Shown here: positions 44,502-53,603 of the stretch, piece by piece
Position numbering within the stretch: position 1 is the stretch's first letter
Layout: each line of letters starts with the position of its first letter
NCBI RefSeq assembly: GCF_020966635.1
Contig: NZ_JAJKFQ010000002.1
Location: forward strand, 1-64,000
DNA: 64,000 nucleotides
Source: Stieleria sp. JC731
Lineage (GTDB): Bacteria; Planctomycetota; Planctomycetia; Pirellulales; Pirellulaceae
Reading direction: 5' to 3'
Position numbers and translations under genes: made by a program
Notes under the pieces: model-generated
Seen by the model: the letters and a program-made list of their open reading frames with translations, nothing else
What the model was told of the DNA's origin: nothing
The model's database searches: none

Positions 44502-47500
44502 CTATTCGGCGTGCGATTCTTCGCCGTGCTGTTCGTCTTGATGCGATTCGGCACCGTGACCGTCACCTTCGTGTGCGTCGTGACCATGATCATCGTGATG
44601 CTCGCCTTCGGCATGATCACCATGACCGTGATGCGCTTCGATCTCAGATAGGTCTTCCACTTGCTGAACGGTCTTCAAACGTGGGTGTGGGTTGCGAATA
44701 CGAGCCAAGTACATGGTGCGTGGCTTGATATTCAACTGTTCAAGCAACCCATAAGCCCGACTATCAGCATGCTGTTTCGCGACAGCGGACTTGGCATCAT
44801 CAACGTTGCCAAACTCGATCGCGTTGGTGCTACAGGCGGCTTGGCATGCGGCAACGACTTCGCCGTCTTGGACACTGCGATGTTCTTTGCGTGCGTGGAT
44901 TTTCGCCTTTTCGACCCGCTGAACACAGTAGGTGCATTTTTCCATCACGCCTCGGCCACGAACCGTGACCTCGGGATTCAACACCAAGGCTTGCAGTTTG
45001 CGATTGGCTTTTTCGATTGCACTTGGGAATGCCTCGACACCGTAGCCGACGCCGACTTCTGCGTTGTAATTGAAGTAGTTGAAGCGACGAACTTTTACCG
45101 GGCAGTTGTTCGCACAGTATCGAGTTCCGATACACCGGTTGTAGGCCATCGCGTTGATGCCTTCGTTGGTGTGAACGGTCGCCGCGACTGGGCAAACCTG
45201 TTCGCAAGGTGCGGTCTCGCAGTGCAAACAAGCCATTGGCTGGTGAACAACCTGTGCGTCGTCAGCACTTCCTTGGAAGTAGCTATCGATACGCAACCAG
45301 TGCATTTCACGGCTGTTGCGAACCTGTTCGGCACCAACAATCGGCACGTTGTTTTCGCTTTGGCACGCGACAACGCAGGCATTGCAGCCCAAGCACTTGG
45401 AAAGATCGATCGACATGCCCCATTGCGGCACGAAGTCGAACGCTTCTTCTTTTTGGATTTCCTGAATGGGCTCATACTGCAATGAACCGTATTCACCGAC
45501 CTTCGGCACATGCGGTGCTTTGGGTTGCTCGTTGGCGAAGGACGGAACTTTTTCAAACAGTTCGACGGTGCCTTCGCGGACCAAGTTGTAACTTCGTCGC
45601 TCGGTCTCATCGCGGCCGAGCTCATCAATCGCCCAGTGATTCTGGGTGGTCGCGAATTCGTATTCGTTGTAGTTCGGTCGTGCTTCGACGCCGTAAGCAA
45701 TCGACATCGAATCCGAAGTACGGATTGGCGAAACATCGATTCCGACTGCATCAATGTTGTAGTCGGTCATCCCGCCGACCATGCCGGCGCGGGTTCGGCC
45801 GTATCCGATCGAAACGGTCACCACACCTGGTGCGATTCCCGGAATCTCGTAGACCGGCAATTCGACTTTGGTCTCACCACGACGCAGCGTGACGTAGTAA
45901 CCGTGCTTGATGCCAAGCTTTTTCGCGGTCGCGGGCCCCATCAGTGCCGCATTACCCCAAGTCAGCTTGGTGATTGGCTGTGGCAACTCTTGCAACCAGC
46001 CGCTGTTTGCAAAGCGGCCGTCATAAAGGCCATCGGGAACCGTAAAGACGACTTCGAAATCGTTCTCGTCAATGTCTTTCGCAGTGACAACGGCGGGCGC
46101 ACCTTCGGGCAACGCTTTAGCGGTGCCGGTGACCTCGGAAATCGCTTCGGCACCCTTGATGGACTCGGCAAAACCGTTGTGCAACAACTCTCGCCAGTCA
46201 CGTTCTTTCAGTGATGTGCCTGCAATCTCACTGGCGGTTTCGCGAACCATCAGCATCGGATCGGTTTGCTCACGCTCGATCAACAGAGCGATCACCTCGG
46301 CCAATGTGCGACCACCCATCAACGGAAGGATCTGCGGCTGACAAACTCCGTAGAAACCTTGACGGTTGACGCAATCGCTCCACGATTCCAGCGGGTGCGA
46401 CAATGGCAACGACCAATTGCACAGCACGGCAGTTTCGTCGTCGTATTCGCCCAAATAGATCGACTGATCGACCTTTCCGATGGCGGTCGCGATGTCGATA
46501 TCACCAGGCGTGGTGACCACTGGGTTGTTACCCGCGATCATCAACGTCTCAATTTCGCCAGCATTGATCGCATCGACCAACTCGGCGACCGACTTGGTTT
46601 CGACCTGACGATCGACGCACGGATTAAATGTCTGAATGGTGCCTAGCGAGCCGAGCTTTTGGTTCATCTCGATGCCAGCGGCAACCAGATCTGCACCAAG
46701 GCCACTACCGACGATCACAACAGCTTCTTCACCAGCCTCGACGATGTCGTGGGCCAAGCAATCGATGAAACGTTCTTGCCGCTCGGTCGCCGTGATTTTT
46801 TCGTGATTGAAAGGCAACTCGTCACCGGAGTGGTCGTGCGATTCGCCACCCTTGAGCTTTTCGACCATGGCACTGACGGAAGCCAAAAATGCTGGCATCT
46901 GGCTGGGCCGGACGGCCAAGCGAGTGTCCGCCATCGTGCCGGTGACACTGAAACCTGCTTCAGCGACGTACAGACGGCTCATCTCGCCCTTCGTCGGATC
47001 TCGCTTTTCGGCGAAACTGCGTGCCGCTAGCAGCGAACCGGGGTCTCCACCGAGCGGATCCGCACCTAGAACGAAAATCACCTTCGCTTTGCTCAGATCC
47101 AACGACTGCTCACACTCGGTGCCGAGCATTTGCTTGGTGGCCTGACGCATCACGCCACCATCAATGGTGTCCATCGACGCGATCGTCGCCTGTGGCAACT
47201 TCTGCTGCAATTCGGCTAGCATCCGCACGGTTGTTGGCGACGCGGTCGGCGAGGTCAGCAGCGCGAAGCCTTTTCCCTCACCATTGCTGGCTGCGTTTTT
47301 GATTGCGGCACGGCCGACGGTAAAGAAATCGTCCCACGAAGTTTCTTGCTTGCGTGCATCCCCAATCCGCTTCAAGACCGGACCGTCATCACCACGTGAT
47401 CGATCGGGATCATAAAGCGCTAGAATCGACGCCTGCACGTAGGTGTTCGTACCTGCAGACGACGGGTGCATCTTGTTCGTTTCGACATGCTGCGGACGAC

Positions 47501-47840
47501 CATCGAAGCAACGAATCAGCAGGTTATGAACGCTGCCGGCAAGCTCAAAGTTAGTTGCACGCTCGTAGAATTCACCAGGAACGCGACCTTCAGGGCGGAT
47601 CACAAAAGGAGCGATCACTTCTTCAGGGTAGCGACACCCTGCAACGCCGGCCATCGCCAGCGAGGCTCCCATCAACTGCATCCAGCGACGCCGGGACACA
47701 CCCTCTGGAAACTCCGAAGCTGCAACGGGGAATTCACGGTGCAGGAACTTTTCCTTGAATTCCGAACTGCCATTCAACTCCGAAAGACTACGCCAGTAGT
47801 TAGGAGCTTGGCTGTTCTTGCTGGATTGCTTTTGCGTCAT
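44502..47840 (-). CDS. actB: Alternative complex III subunit ActB (molybdopterin-fold plus Fe-S domains)
   Basis: An 1112-residue peripheral subunit. It has a Tat-type leader (SRRRWMQLMGASLAMAGVAGC), then about 700 residues with the molybdopterin oxidoreductase fold. In ActB this part carries no Mo cofactor, by family knowledge. A ferredoxin-like domain follows with four Cys clusters (CLGCNACVVACQ, CLHCETAPCEQVCP, CIGTRYCANNCP, CTYCVQRVEKA plus CQAACS). The last 45 residues are His/Asp/Glu-rich (HGHGDHAEGEHHDDH). The iron-sulfur domain passes electrons from quinol oxidation in ActC toward the hemes of ActA. The actA-actB order and neighbours exclude a formate dehydrogenase or tetrathionate reductase. 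Confidence 0.96.
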   Translation of the reverse strand: MTQKQSSKNSQAPNYWRSLSELNGSSEFKEKFLHREFPVAASEFPEGVSRRRWMQLMGASLAMAGVAGCRYPEEVIAPFVIRPEGRVPGEFYERATNFELAGSVHNLLIRCFDGRPQHVETNKMHPSSAGTNTYVQASILALYDPDRSRGDDGPVLKRIGDARKQETSWDDFFTVGRAAIKNAASNGEGKGFALLTSPTASPTTVRMLAELQQKLPQATIASMDTIDGGVMRQATKQMLGTECEQSLDLSKAKVIFVLGADPLGGDPGSLLAARSFAEKRDPTKGEMSRLYVAEAGFSVTGTMADTRLAVRPSQMPAFLASVSAMVEKLKGGESHDHSGDELPFNHEKITATERQERFIDCLAHDIVEAGEEAVVIVGSGLGADLVAAGIEMNQKLGSLGTIQTFNPCVDRQVETKSVAELVDAINAGEIETLMIAGNNPVVTTPGDIDIATAIGKVDQSIYLGEYDDETAVLCNWSLPLSHPLESWSDCVNRQGFYGVCQPQILPLMGGRTLAEVIALLIEREQTDPMLMVRETASEIAGTSLKERDWRELLHNGFAESIKGAEAISEVTGTAKALPEGAPAVVTAKDIDENDFEVVFTVPDGLYDGRFANSGWLQELPQPITKLTWGNAALMGPATAKKLGIKHGYYVTLRRGETKVELPVYEIPGIAPGVVTVSIGYGRTRAGMVGGMTDYNIDAVGIDVSPIRTSDSMSIAYGVEARPNYNEYEFATTQNHWAIDELGRDETERRSYNLVREGTVELFEKVPSFANEQPKAPHVPKVGEYGSLQYEPIQEIQKEEAFDFVPQWGMSIDLSKCLGCNACVVACQSENNVPIVGAEQVRNSREMHWLRIDSYFQGSADDAQVVHQPMACLHCETAPCEQVCPVAATVHTNEGINAMAYNRCIGTRYCANNCPVKVRRFNYFNYNAEVGVGYGVEAFPSAIEKANRKLQALVLNPEVTVRGRGVMEKCTYCVQRVEKAKIHARKEHRSVQDGEVVAACQAACSTNAIEFGNVDDAKSAVAKQHADSRAYGLLEQLNIKPRTMYLARIRNPHPRLKTVQQVEDLSEIEAHHGHGDHAEGEHHDDHGHDAHEGDGHGAESHQDEQHGEESHAE

Positions 47841-47985
47841 CTTGGTTTGAATCGATCAGTTGCTGGCACAGCAAATTCGACTTGCCTGCCGGGACTGGAT
47901 TGGATTGTGGGAACCTGGTTTGGCAAATTTGGACCCGACTGTGGATTCCCACACCCAGGCAACTCGCCGGCTGATTAACAAACGA

Positions 47986-48699
47986 CTAGCGGTGGCAAAC
48001 CGCACAGTGCCGCTGAGGATGAATGTTTTGTTCTGCCCGAACTTTCTTCGCGAACTCCTCTTGGTTCGCAACGTCGTACTGCTCCTTCCAAAAATCGTCC
48101 GAGGGCTCCCAATCAAGCTTGGTTACAAACTCTTGCGGACGCAGGTGTTCATTTGGGTTCTGGTGACAAGCAATACACCACGCCATGGACAGCTCTTCGT
48201 GCTGATAAACCGTTTCCATTTGGTCGATGCGACCGTGGCAGGAAACACAGCTGACGCCGGAATTCACGTGGGCGGAGTGATTGAAGTAGACGAACTCAGG
48301 CAGGTTGTGAATCCGAATCCACTGCATACTCTTGCCCGATTCCCAACTTTCGTGGATGGGTTTCAGGTTGATGCTGTCTGCCTGAACCGCTGCAAGTGAA
48401 GTCTGCCCGGCTTCGTTCTTTGGACTGTGGCAATTGATACACGTCGCTGTCGGCGGGATCGCCGCATGCGAAGCGTCAAAAACAGTGTTGTGGCAATAAC
48501 GGCAATCCAATTTCAACTGCCCTGCGTGAATCGCATGACTGAACGGCACCGGCTGTTCTGGCTGATAGCCAATATTCAGCGTGACGGGGTCCGTAATTAG
48601 GCCCCCCATCGCAGCTGCAAACAGCCCGCCGCCGCCAATGGCAGCTCCCAGGACTAGGAGGAAAGGGTTGGTCCACCGCGGAAATAGAAAACGTTCCAT
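47986..48699 (-). CDS. actA: Alternative complex III subunit ActA, pentaheme cytochrome c
   Basis: About 237 residues with one N-terminal membrane helix (LLVLGAAIGGGGLFAAAMGG) and five heme c motifs in order: CRYCH, CINCH, CVSCH, CIACH and CAVCH, the last at the C-terminus. Five hemes, the anchor and the position before actB identify ActA, which passes electrons to the monoheme ActE domain and on to the oxidase. I start at the ATG at 48699 (MERFLFPRW); another ATG lies two codons upstream and a longer frame reaches 48846, but the extra residues do not look like the family. This is the first gene of the operon, so the promoter should lie in 48700-48962. Confidence 0.93.
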   Translation of the reverse strand: MERFLFPRWTNPFLLVLGAAIGGGGLFAAAMGGLITDPVTLNIGYQPEQPVPFSHAIHAGQLKLDCRYCHNTVFDASHAAIPPTATCINCHSPKNEAGQTSLAAVQADSINLKPIHESWESGKSMQWIRIHNLPEFVYFNHSAHVNSGVSCVSCHGRIDQMETVYQHEELSMAWCIACHQNPNEHLRPQEFVTKLDWEPSDDFWKEQYDVANQEEFAKKVRAEQNIHPQRHCAVCHR

Positions 48700-48962
48700 G
48701 ATCATCGACCGGCGGCATGCCGGACGCTTACGCGCAGAAAAGTTCGACGGGTACTTTCGAGGATGCGAAGTATCGGGTGAGCGCGGGCGAATTGACAAGG
48801 GCATCGTTGGGCCGAGCGACATTGTGTCGCTAAGTTTCCACCTCAAGTCCTGTGGCTCATCGTCGCAGCGCTGATTCGGCGTAGTAAATCAGTCGACTTT
48901 GACGGTTGTGATCCGCATCGGATTGAACTGATCGGCTCAAACGGTTGCTTTCATTTAGTCGA

Positions 48963-49931
48963 TTATTTTTTCCACCAACGTCCGTCTTCACTGACCGGCA
49001 AAACTTCGCATCGCATTGAATCAAAAGCAGAAGCGAGTTCACCGATCGCCCAGTCAATGTCACTGCACTCCAAACGGTATTCTGGCCACCCCCAACCGCC
49101 TGGCCACATTAGGTGCGGCGCGGGCCATCGAAGGTTTTCCTCCACACGATGTAAACGCACCAACAATCGCGGCATTGACTTTACACCCTCCGATGTTAGC
49201 GAACTCTCTCGGCCAGTTTGGGGACGCCGAGTCCATTCGCTAGAAACCCAAGGCTTCGACTCCCACAACTCACCTGTTTCAAATTCCGCCGCTCCTTCGC
49301 GGCGGTAGGCAATCCCATGCTCGGCCTCTAACCGCTCACACATCGCTTCGCGCATCGCTCGCGATCCAGTCACCAATGCCAACGACGGTGACCCGACCAA
49401 CAAGTGATCGTGCAGCTGCCGCATGGTCCAACCGAACCGAGGATCCCGAAAGTGTGGCACGACGTCGCAGGCCGGCTTGAGCACAAACTGACGTGCGGTG
49501 TAACGGGGATGGGGCACAACCAGATTGGTCGCCCCGCCAACGAGCTGCCCATGAAGCACGACATCCAAGTCGATCGATCGGGCATCCCAACGGCGACGAC
49601 GCTGACGCCCCAGTCGATTCTCCAATTCCTGCAAACGGCCGAGAACTTCGCGAGCCGGTGCGGTGGTCTCGAAAGCCCCGACCGCATTCAAAAATGGCTC
49701 CTGACCGCTCGGCCCGCCAATCGGAGGCGTTTCGAAAAGCCTGCTGGTCTGCAGCGGGTTTTCGGTAGAGACAATATCCCAACCCGCAATTTCGCTGGCT
49801 GCCGCGGCGATCAGATCATGCCGATCGCCCAAGTTGCTGCCAAAACTGATCAAGCACTGGGATTGCTGAACATGCTGCGGGGTCGATGCCCCCGGCAAAG
49901 GTCTTGAAATGGGCGGGGAGGTAGGCTTCAT
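48963..49931 (-). CDS. folK: HPPK (FolK) with C-terminal extension
   Basis: A 322-residue protein. Residues about 26-185 are 6-hydroxymethyl-7,8-dihydropterin pyrophosphokinase, which transfers pyrophosphate from ATP in folate synthesis: LISFGSNLGDRHD, QTSRLFETPPIGGPSGQEPFLNAV in pieces, and the catalytic RRRRWDARSIDLDVVLHG near 116. A normal FolK ends near residue 175. The extra 140 residues (about 185-322) include LALVTGSRAMREAMCERLEAEHG and a Trp-rich stretch (RWPAPHLMWPGGWGWPEYRLE) that I do not recognise. AGGA precedes the ATG. It ends just before the actA promoter region, on the same strand. Confidence 0.9.
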   Translation of the reverse strand: MKPTSPPISRPLPGASTPQHVQQSQCLISFGSNLGDRHDLIAAAASEIAGWDIVSTENPLQTSRLFETPPIGGPSGQEPFLNAVGAFETTAPAREVLGRLQELENRLGRQRRRRWDARSIDLDVVLHGQLVGGATNLVVPHPRYTARQFVLKPACDVVPHFRDPRFGWTMRQLHDHLLVGSPSLALVTGSRAMREAMCERLEAEHGIAYRREGAAEFETGELWESKPWVSSEWTRRPQTGRESSLTSEGVKSMPRLLVRLHRVEENLRWPAPHLMWPGGWGWPEYRLECSDIDWAIGELASAFDSMRCEVLPVSEDGRWWKK

Positions 49932-49980
49932 GCCGACATCCTACAGCGCTTTTAATCGTTTTTCGACGACCAATCCGGCA

Positions 49981-51810
49981 TCACTCCGATAGGCGACGAA
50001 GCATCAATAGACGCATCTCACAAACCTGCTTTCCGGGGATCTGCGTTGCAGAAAGCGACAATATGTGTCGTCCAGGTTCAACTTGGATCGTCCCGAGCGT
50101 CATCGGTTGCCAACGCTTGACATAACCTTCCTGCCGGATGACACGATCCTGATCGGCTCCGATCACGGGACTTTCAACGGGAGTATCGATCTTTGCCGCG
50201 AGGGTCGACTCCCCGAGCTTCAGCTGGATCGTCGCCCCAACGTCTTCTTTCGGACAGACGTAGTACATCAAGACTTCGTAAGAACCTGACGAAAGTGCCT
50301 CCACATCCCAGCGAATCTGGCTGTCCTTGTCTGTCCAACTGTGCAGATAGGTGCAGTTCGGAAATCGGTTACTGCGTTTAATCTGTCCGCTGAAGGTCGC
50401 ATCACGAGCGGGCAACTGAGTCCATTCGGCTTCGGGATGAGCGATCGAAAACGGACGATCATCTGCGTCACCGGCTCCGCCACTGGATTGTTGCCACTGG
50501 CTAAGCTGCTTTGCGAGGTGGCTGGCAATGTCAGGCCGAGCCTTGGCGATATCACGTTGCTCACCTCGATCGCGTTCAATGTCGTAAAGCTCACCGGCCC
50601 CGTGAATCCGGTATTTCTGCGTGCGTGCGGTCGTCTTCTTCTTCCATCGACTGAACAGAATCCGCTCGTCTGCCTCCAAGCTGCGCCCTCCGCCCAGCAA
50701 CTCGCCTGCGAATGAGATCCCATCGAGCGGCTTGCCGTCCAACTGCGAAGACTTCCAATCGACCCCAGCAAGATCAGACAAGGTTGGCAACAGATCGATC
50801 GCACCACTGACGGTACGAATTTCCGTTCCCGCAGCAACTTTGGCTGGATAGCGAAGCACGAAAGGCGAACGCAAACCGCCTTCGTTCGTTGCACCCTTGC
50901 GGCCTTTCATCCCGCCATTGAATCGCCACCCATTCGGACCGTTGTCGCTGAAGTAAATCACAACGGTGTTCTGCTGCTTGCCAGATTCCTGCAGGTACGC
51001 CAACAATCGCCCGACGTTGTCATCAATGTTCTTGCACATCGCCAAGGCGGCTCGCGTATGCGGCGTATCTTGCCGCGACGCATTCAGCTCGTTCGGATCG
51101 GGCTCGATATCCTTCTCCTTGAAATCGTCCCAATAAGCCTGCGGAACCTGCATCGGCGAATGCGGCGTGTTGTACGGCAAGTAAACAAAGAACGGCTGAT
51201 CACCAGCGTCTTGCATGAATCGAATCGCGTGATCGGTCAGGTCATTGATGATAAACCCCTTGCCTTCGGTGATACGCCCGTTGTGTTCGAGCATGGGATC
51301 AAAGTAGTGCCCCCAGTGCCCGCTGCAAAAGCCGTAGAACTCTTCGAAGCCTCGAGCGTTCGGATGATAAGGCCACTGCATCCCACTATGCCATTTTCCA
51401 TAGGCCGCCGTCTGATACCCAGCCTGCTGAAACAACTCGGCGATCGTTTGCTCCGCAGAATCGAAACGCTCGCCACCGCTTGATGTGCTGTAAACGCCCA
51501 TCCGATTGTGATATCGCCCGGTCAAAAACTCAGCACGTGTCGGCGAGCAAACCGCACACACATAGAAGTTCGAAAGGTGCGCGCCGTCGCGTGCGAGCGA
51601 GTCGATATTCGGAGTCTGAAGATTTGGATTGCCGTGCAAACTTAGATCGCCCCAACCTTGGTCATCCGCCAACACGACCACAATGTTCGGACGTGACGAA
51701 TTCCCCGAGGCCTGCTCTTCAGCAAAGCAACACTGCCTGGAAGATCCGAGCGAAATCAGCGACAGCACTACAATCAATAGCCAAACGCTTTGCCGTACTG
51801 GTGGTGACAT
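49981..51810 (-). CDS. Secreted sulfatase (formylglycine-dependent)
   Basis: About 609 residues. A signal peptide (hydrophobic core SVWLLIVVLSLISLG) is followed by a type I sulfatase domain: NIVVVLADDQGWGDLSLHGN supplies the two metal Asp residues, CSPTRAEFLTG holds the Cys that is converted to formylglycine, and YFSDNGPNGW adds the later metal ligands. A C-terminal beta-rich part of about 130 residues (IRWDVEALSSGSYEVLMYYVCP) is probably a carbohydrate-binding module. It likely removes sulfate esters from polysaccharides outside the cytoplasm; the exact substrate is not predictable. The start is uncertain: ATG codons at 51810 and 51837 are both possible, and neither has a strong ribosome binding site. 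It is divergent from the ceramidase-like gene. Confidence 0.92.
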   Translation of the reverse strand: MSPPVRQSVWLLIVVLSLISLGSSRQCCFAEEQASGNSSRPNIVVVLADDQGWGDLSLHGNPNLQTPNIDSLARDGAHLSNFYVCAVCSPTRAEFLTGRYHNRMGVYSTSSGGERFDSAEQTIAELFQQAGYQTAAYGKWHSGMQWPYHPNARGFEEFYGFCSGHWGHYFDPMLEHNGRITEGKGFIINDLTDHAIRFMQDAGDQPFFVYLPYNTPHSPMQVPQAYWDDFKEKDIEPDPNELNASRQDTPHTRAALAMCKNIDDNVGRLLAYLQESGKQQNTVVIYFSDNGPNGWRFNGGMKGRKGATNEGGLRSPFVLRYPAKVAAGTEIRTVSGAIDLLPTLSDLAGVDWKSSQLDGKPLDGISFAGELLGGGRSLEADERILFSRWKKKTTARTQKYRIHGAGELYDIERDRGEQRDIAKARPDIASHLAKQLSQWQQSSGGAGDADDRPFSIAHPEAEWTQLPARDATFSGQIKRSNRFPNCTYLHSWTDKDSQIRWDVEALSSGSYEVLMYYVCPKEDVGATIQLKLGESTLAAKIDTPVESPVIGADQDRVIRQEGYVKRWQPMTLGTIQVEPGRHILSLSATQIPGKQVCEMRLLMLRRLSE

Positions 51811-51965
51811 AAAACCAGGTCGAGAGATTTCTAGCATGAGGTGGGTCCGATGTTTTGGGGCGGAGCCACACAGTGTCCCAGTGCTGTTACCCCAAGTCAA
51901 ATTTGTTCAACGGGCACTTCGTAGCCGCACTACAATCAAGGTTCCCTCCTACCCACCAAAGAACC

Positions 51966-53462
51966 ATGCCCACTTCTATTGGCCCACCCTTCTGTTTTGG
52001 AACACGAGAACCACTGCGATGGCAATCGCCACTGATGCCATTCGCTTTAGCGTTTCTATCCTTCGCGCTGGGAATGCAATGGAAGTCGACTTCGCAAGCG
52101 ACCGAACCCGCGGCGACCTTTCGCGTCGGCGCAGCGACCGGCAACATCACTCCGCCACTGGGCGAAATGATCGTTGGCGGATGGGTCCCTGTTCCGGCAA
52201 AGTTGATTCACGACGAACTGCATGCACGATGCGTCGTCTTCGATGACGGCCAGACAAAAGTTGCCATCGTTGCATGCGACAATGTTGGCATCCCTCGCGA
52301 AGTGTTCGACTTTGCGAAGCATCTGGCTACCGAAGCAACACAGATCCCAGAATCAAACATGTTGCTTGCGTCCACCCACACGCACTCGGCAACGACAGCC
52401 AGGGGTGAAAACAAAGTGATGGCCTCGGAAGAACTCACCGACTACCAACGCTTTCTTGCTCAGCGAATCTCAGATGCGATTGTTCAAGCGACACACCGAC
52501 TGCAACCCGCAAAAGTCGGCTTCGGATCAATCGAGGAACCGAGCGAAGTGTTCAACCGTCGGTGGTTTGTGACCGACGCTAGACTCGCGACGAATCCGTT
52601 CGGCGGAGTCGACCAAGTGCGTATGAACCCGCCGCGCGGAAACGATGCGTTGGACCGGCAAGCCGGACCGGTCGATCCCGAAATCAGTTTCATCGCTGCG
52701 GTCGACCTGAATGACCGCCCGATCGCACTGATCGCCAACTACTCGCTGCACTATGTCGGCGGAGTCCCCAGTGGCGAAATTTCAGCAGACTACTTTGGCT
52801 GTTTCGCGGAATCGATCGCCGGCAAACTGAATGTGCAAGATCACTTTGTCGCGATGCTGACCAATGGCACCAGTGGTGATGTGAACAACATCGATTTTCG
52901 CGAAAAGACTCCACGTAGCTACAAGCCCTATGAAAAGATGGTGGAAGTCGCCGACAAGGTTGCTTCACGAGTGCACGAAGCGTTCGGATCGATCCAATGG
53001 CAACATCAACCGACACTTGCCTCACGCACCGAAGAGTTAACTCTTAACGTGCGAAAGCCTGACTCGAAAATGCTTGAACACTTTGCACAAATCCAAGCAG
53101 GCAACGAAGCGTCATCGCATCGTCGAGAATCAATTTACGCCGACCGCATCGAACGAATCCGACAAAGCCCTGATACGGTTTCTGTTCCACTACAAGTTTT
53201 GCGAATCGGAGACATCGCAATTGCCGGAATCCCATTCGAAACGTTTGCCGAAACCGGGCTCGAGATCAAACAGCAAACCGCTTCCGAACACACATTCACG
53301 ATCGAACTCGCCGGCGGATCATTCGGCTACTTGCCGACACCACGTCAGCACCGTTTTGGCGGTTACGAGACCTGGCTTGGTACGAATTATGTCCAAACAG
53401 ACGCCTCGGAATTGATTGTCGATCGCCTGATGACAATATTCGACGACACCAAATTGGACTGA
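51966..53462 (+). CDS. Neutral/alkaline ceramidase-like exported hydrolase
   Basis: A 498-residue protein with an N-terminal hydrophobic segment after a short basic region (LMPFALAFLSFALGMQW). The body resembles the N-terminal domain of neutral/alkaline non-lysosomal ceramidases: FRVGAATGNITPPLGE, HDELHARCVVFDDG, LLASTHTHSATT (zinc-type His pair), LIANYSLHYVG and LTNGTSGDVNNID. Related proteins are abundant in planctomycetes and not shown to cleave ceramide. The ATG at 51966 is chosen because earlier residues in the open frame do not fit. The intergenic stretch with the sulfatase gene (51811-51965) should carry both promoters. Confidence 0.85.
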   Translation: MPTSIGPPFCFGTREPLRWQSPLMPFALAFLSFALGMQWKSTSQATEPAATFRVGAATGNITPPLGEMIVGGWVPVPAKLIHDELHARCVVFDDGQTKVAIVACDNVGIPREVFDFAKHLATEATQIPESNMLLASTHTHSATTARGENKVMASEELTDYQRFLAQRISDAIVQATHRLQPAKVGFGSIEEPSEVFNRRWFVTDARLATNPFGGVDQVRMNPPRGNDALDRQAGPVDPEISFIAAVDLNDRPIALIANYSLHYVGGVPSGEISADYFGCFAESIAGKLNVQDHFVAMLTNGTSGDVNNIDFREKTPRSYKPYEKMVEVADKVASRVHEAFGSIQWQHQPTLASRTEELTLNVRKPDSKMLEHFAQIQAGNEASSHRRESIYADRIERIRQSPDTVSVPLQVLRIGDIAIAGIPFETFAETGLEIKQQTASEHTFTIELAGGSFGYLPTPRQHRFGGYETWLGTNYVQTDASELIVDRLMTIFDDTKLD

Positions 53463-53603
53463 TAAGTTCCTGCGTGCAATACCCCCCTCCGCTTGTGTTC
53501 AACACGCCTTCAATTTCGACGTGAGCACGCCGCGCGATCGCGCGGATAAAGCGACTATAATCGCTGCCACCTGATCAACGATCCTGCCAACCATCCAGCC
53601 GAT

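Noticed and set aside
44502-47840. Formate dehydrogenase or other molybdoenzyme
   Set aside because: The molybdopterin-fold region is joined to ferredoxin clusters and flanked by pentaheme ActA and NrfD-like ActC, which fits ActB of alternative complex III.
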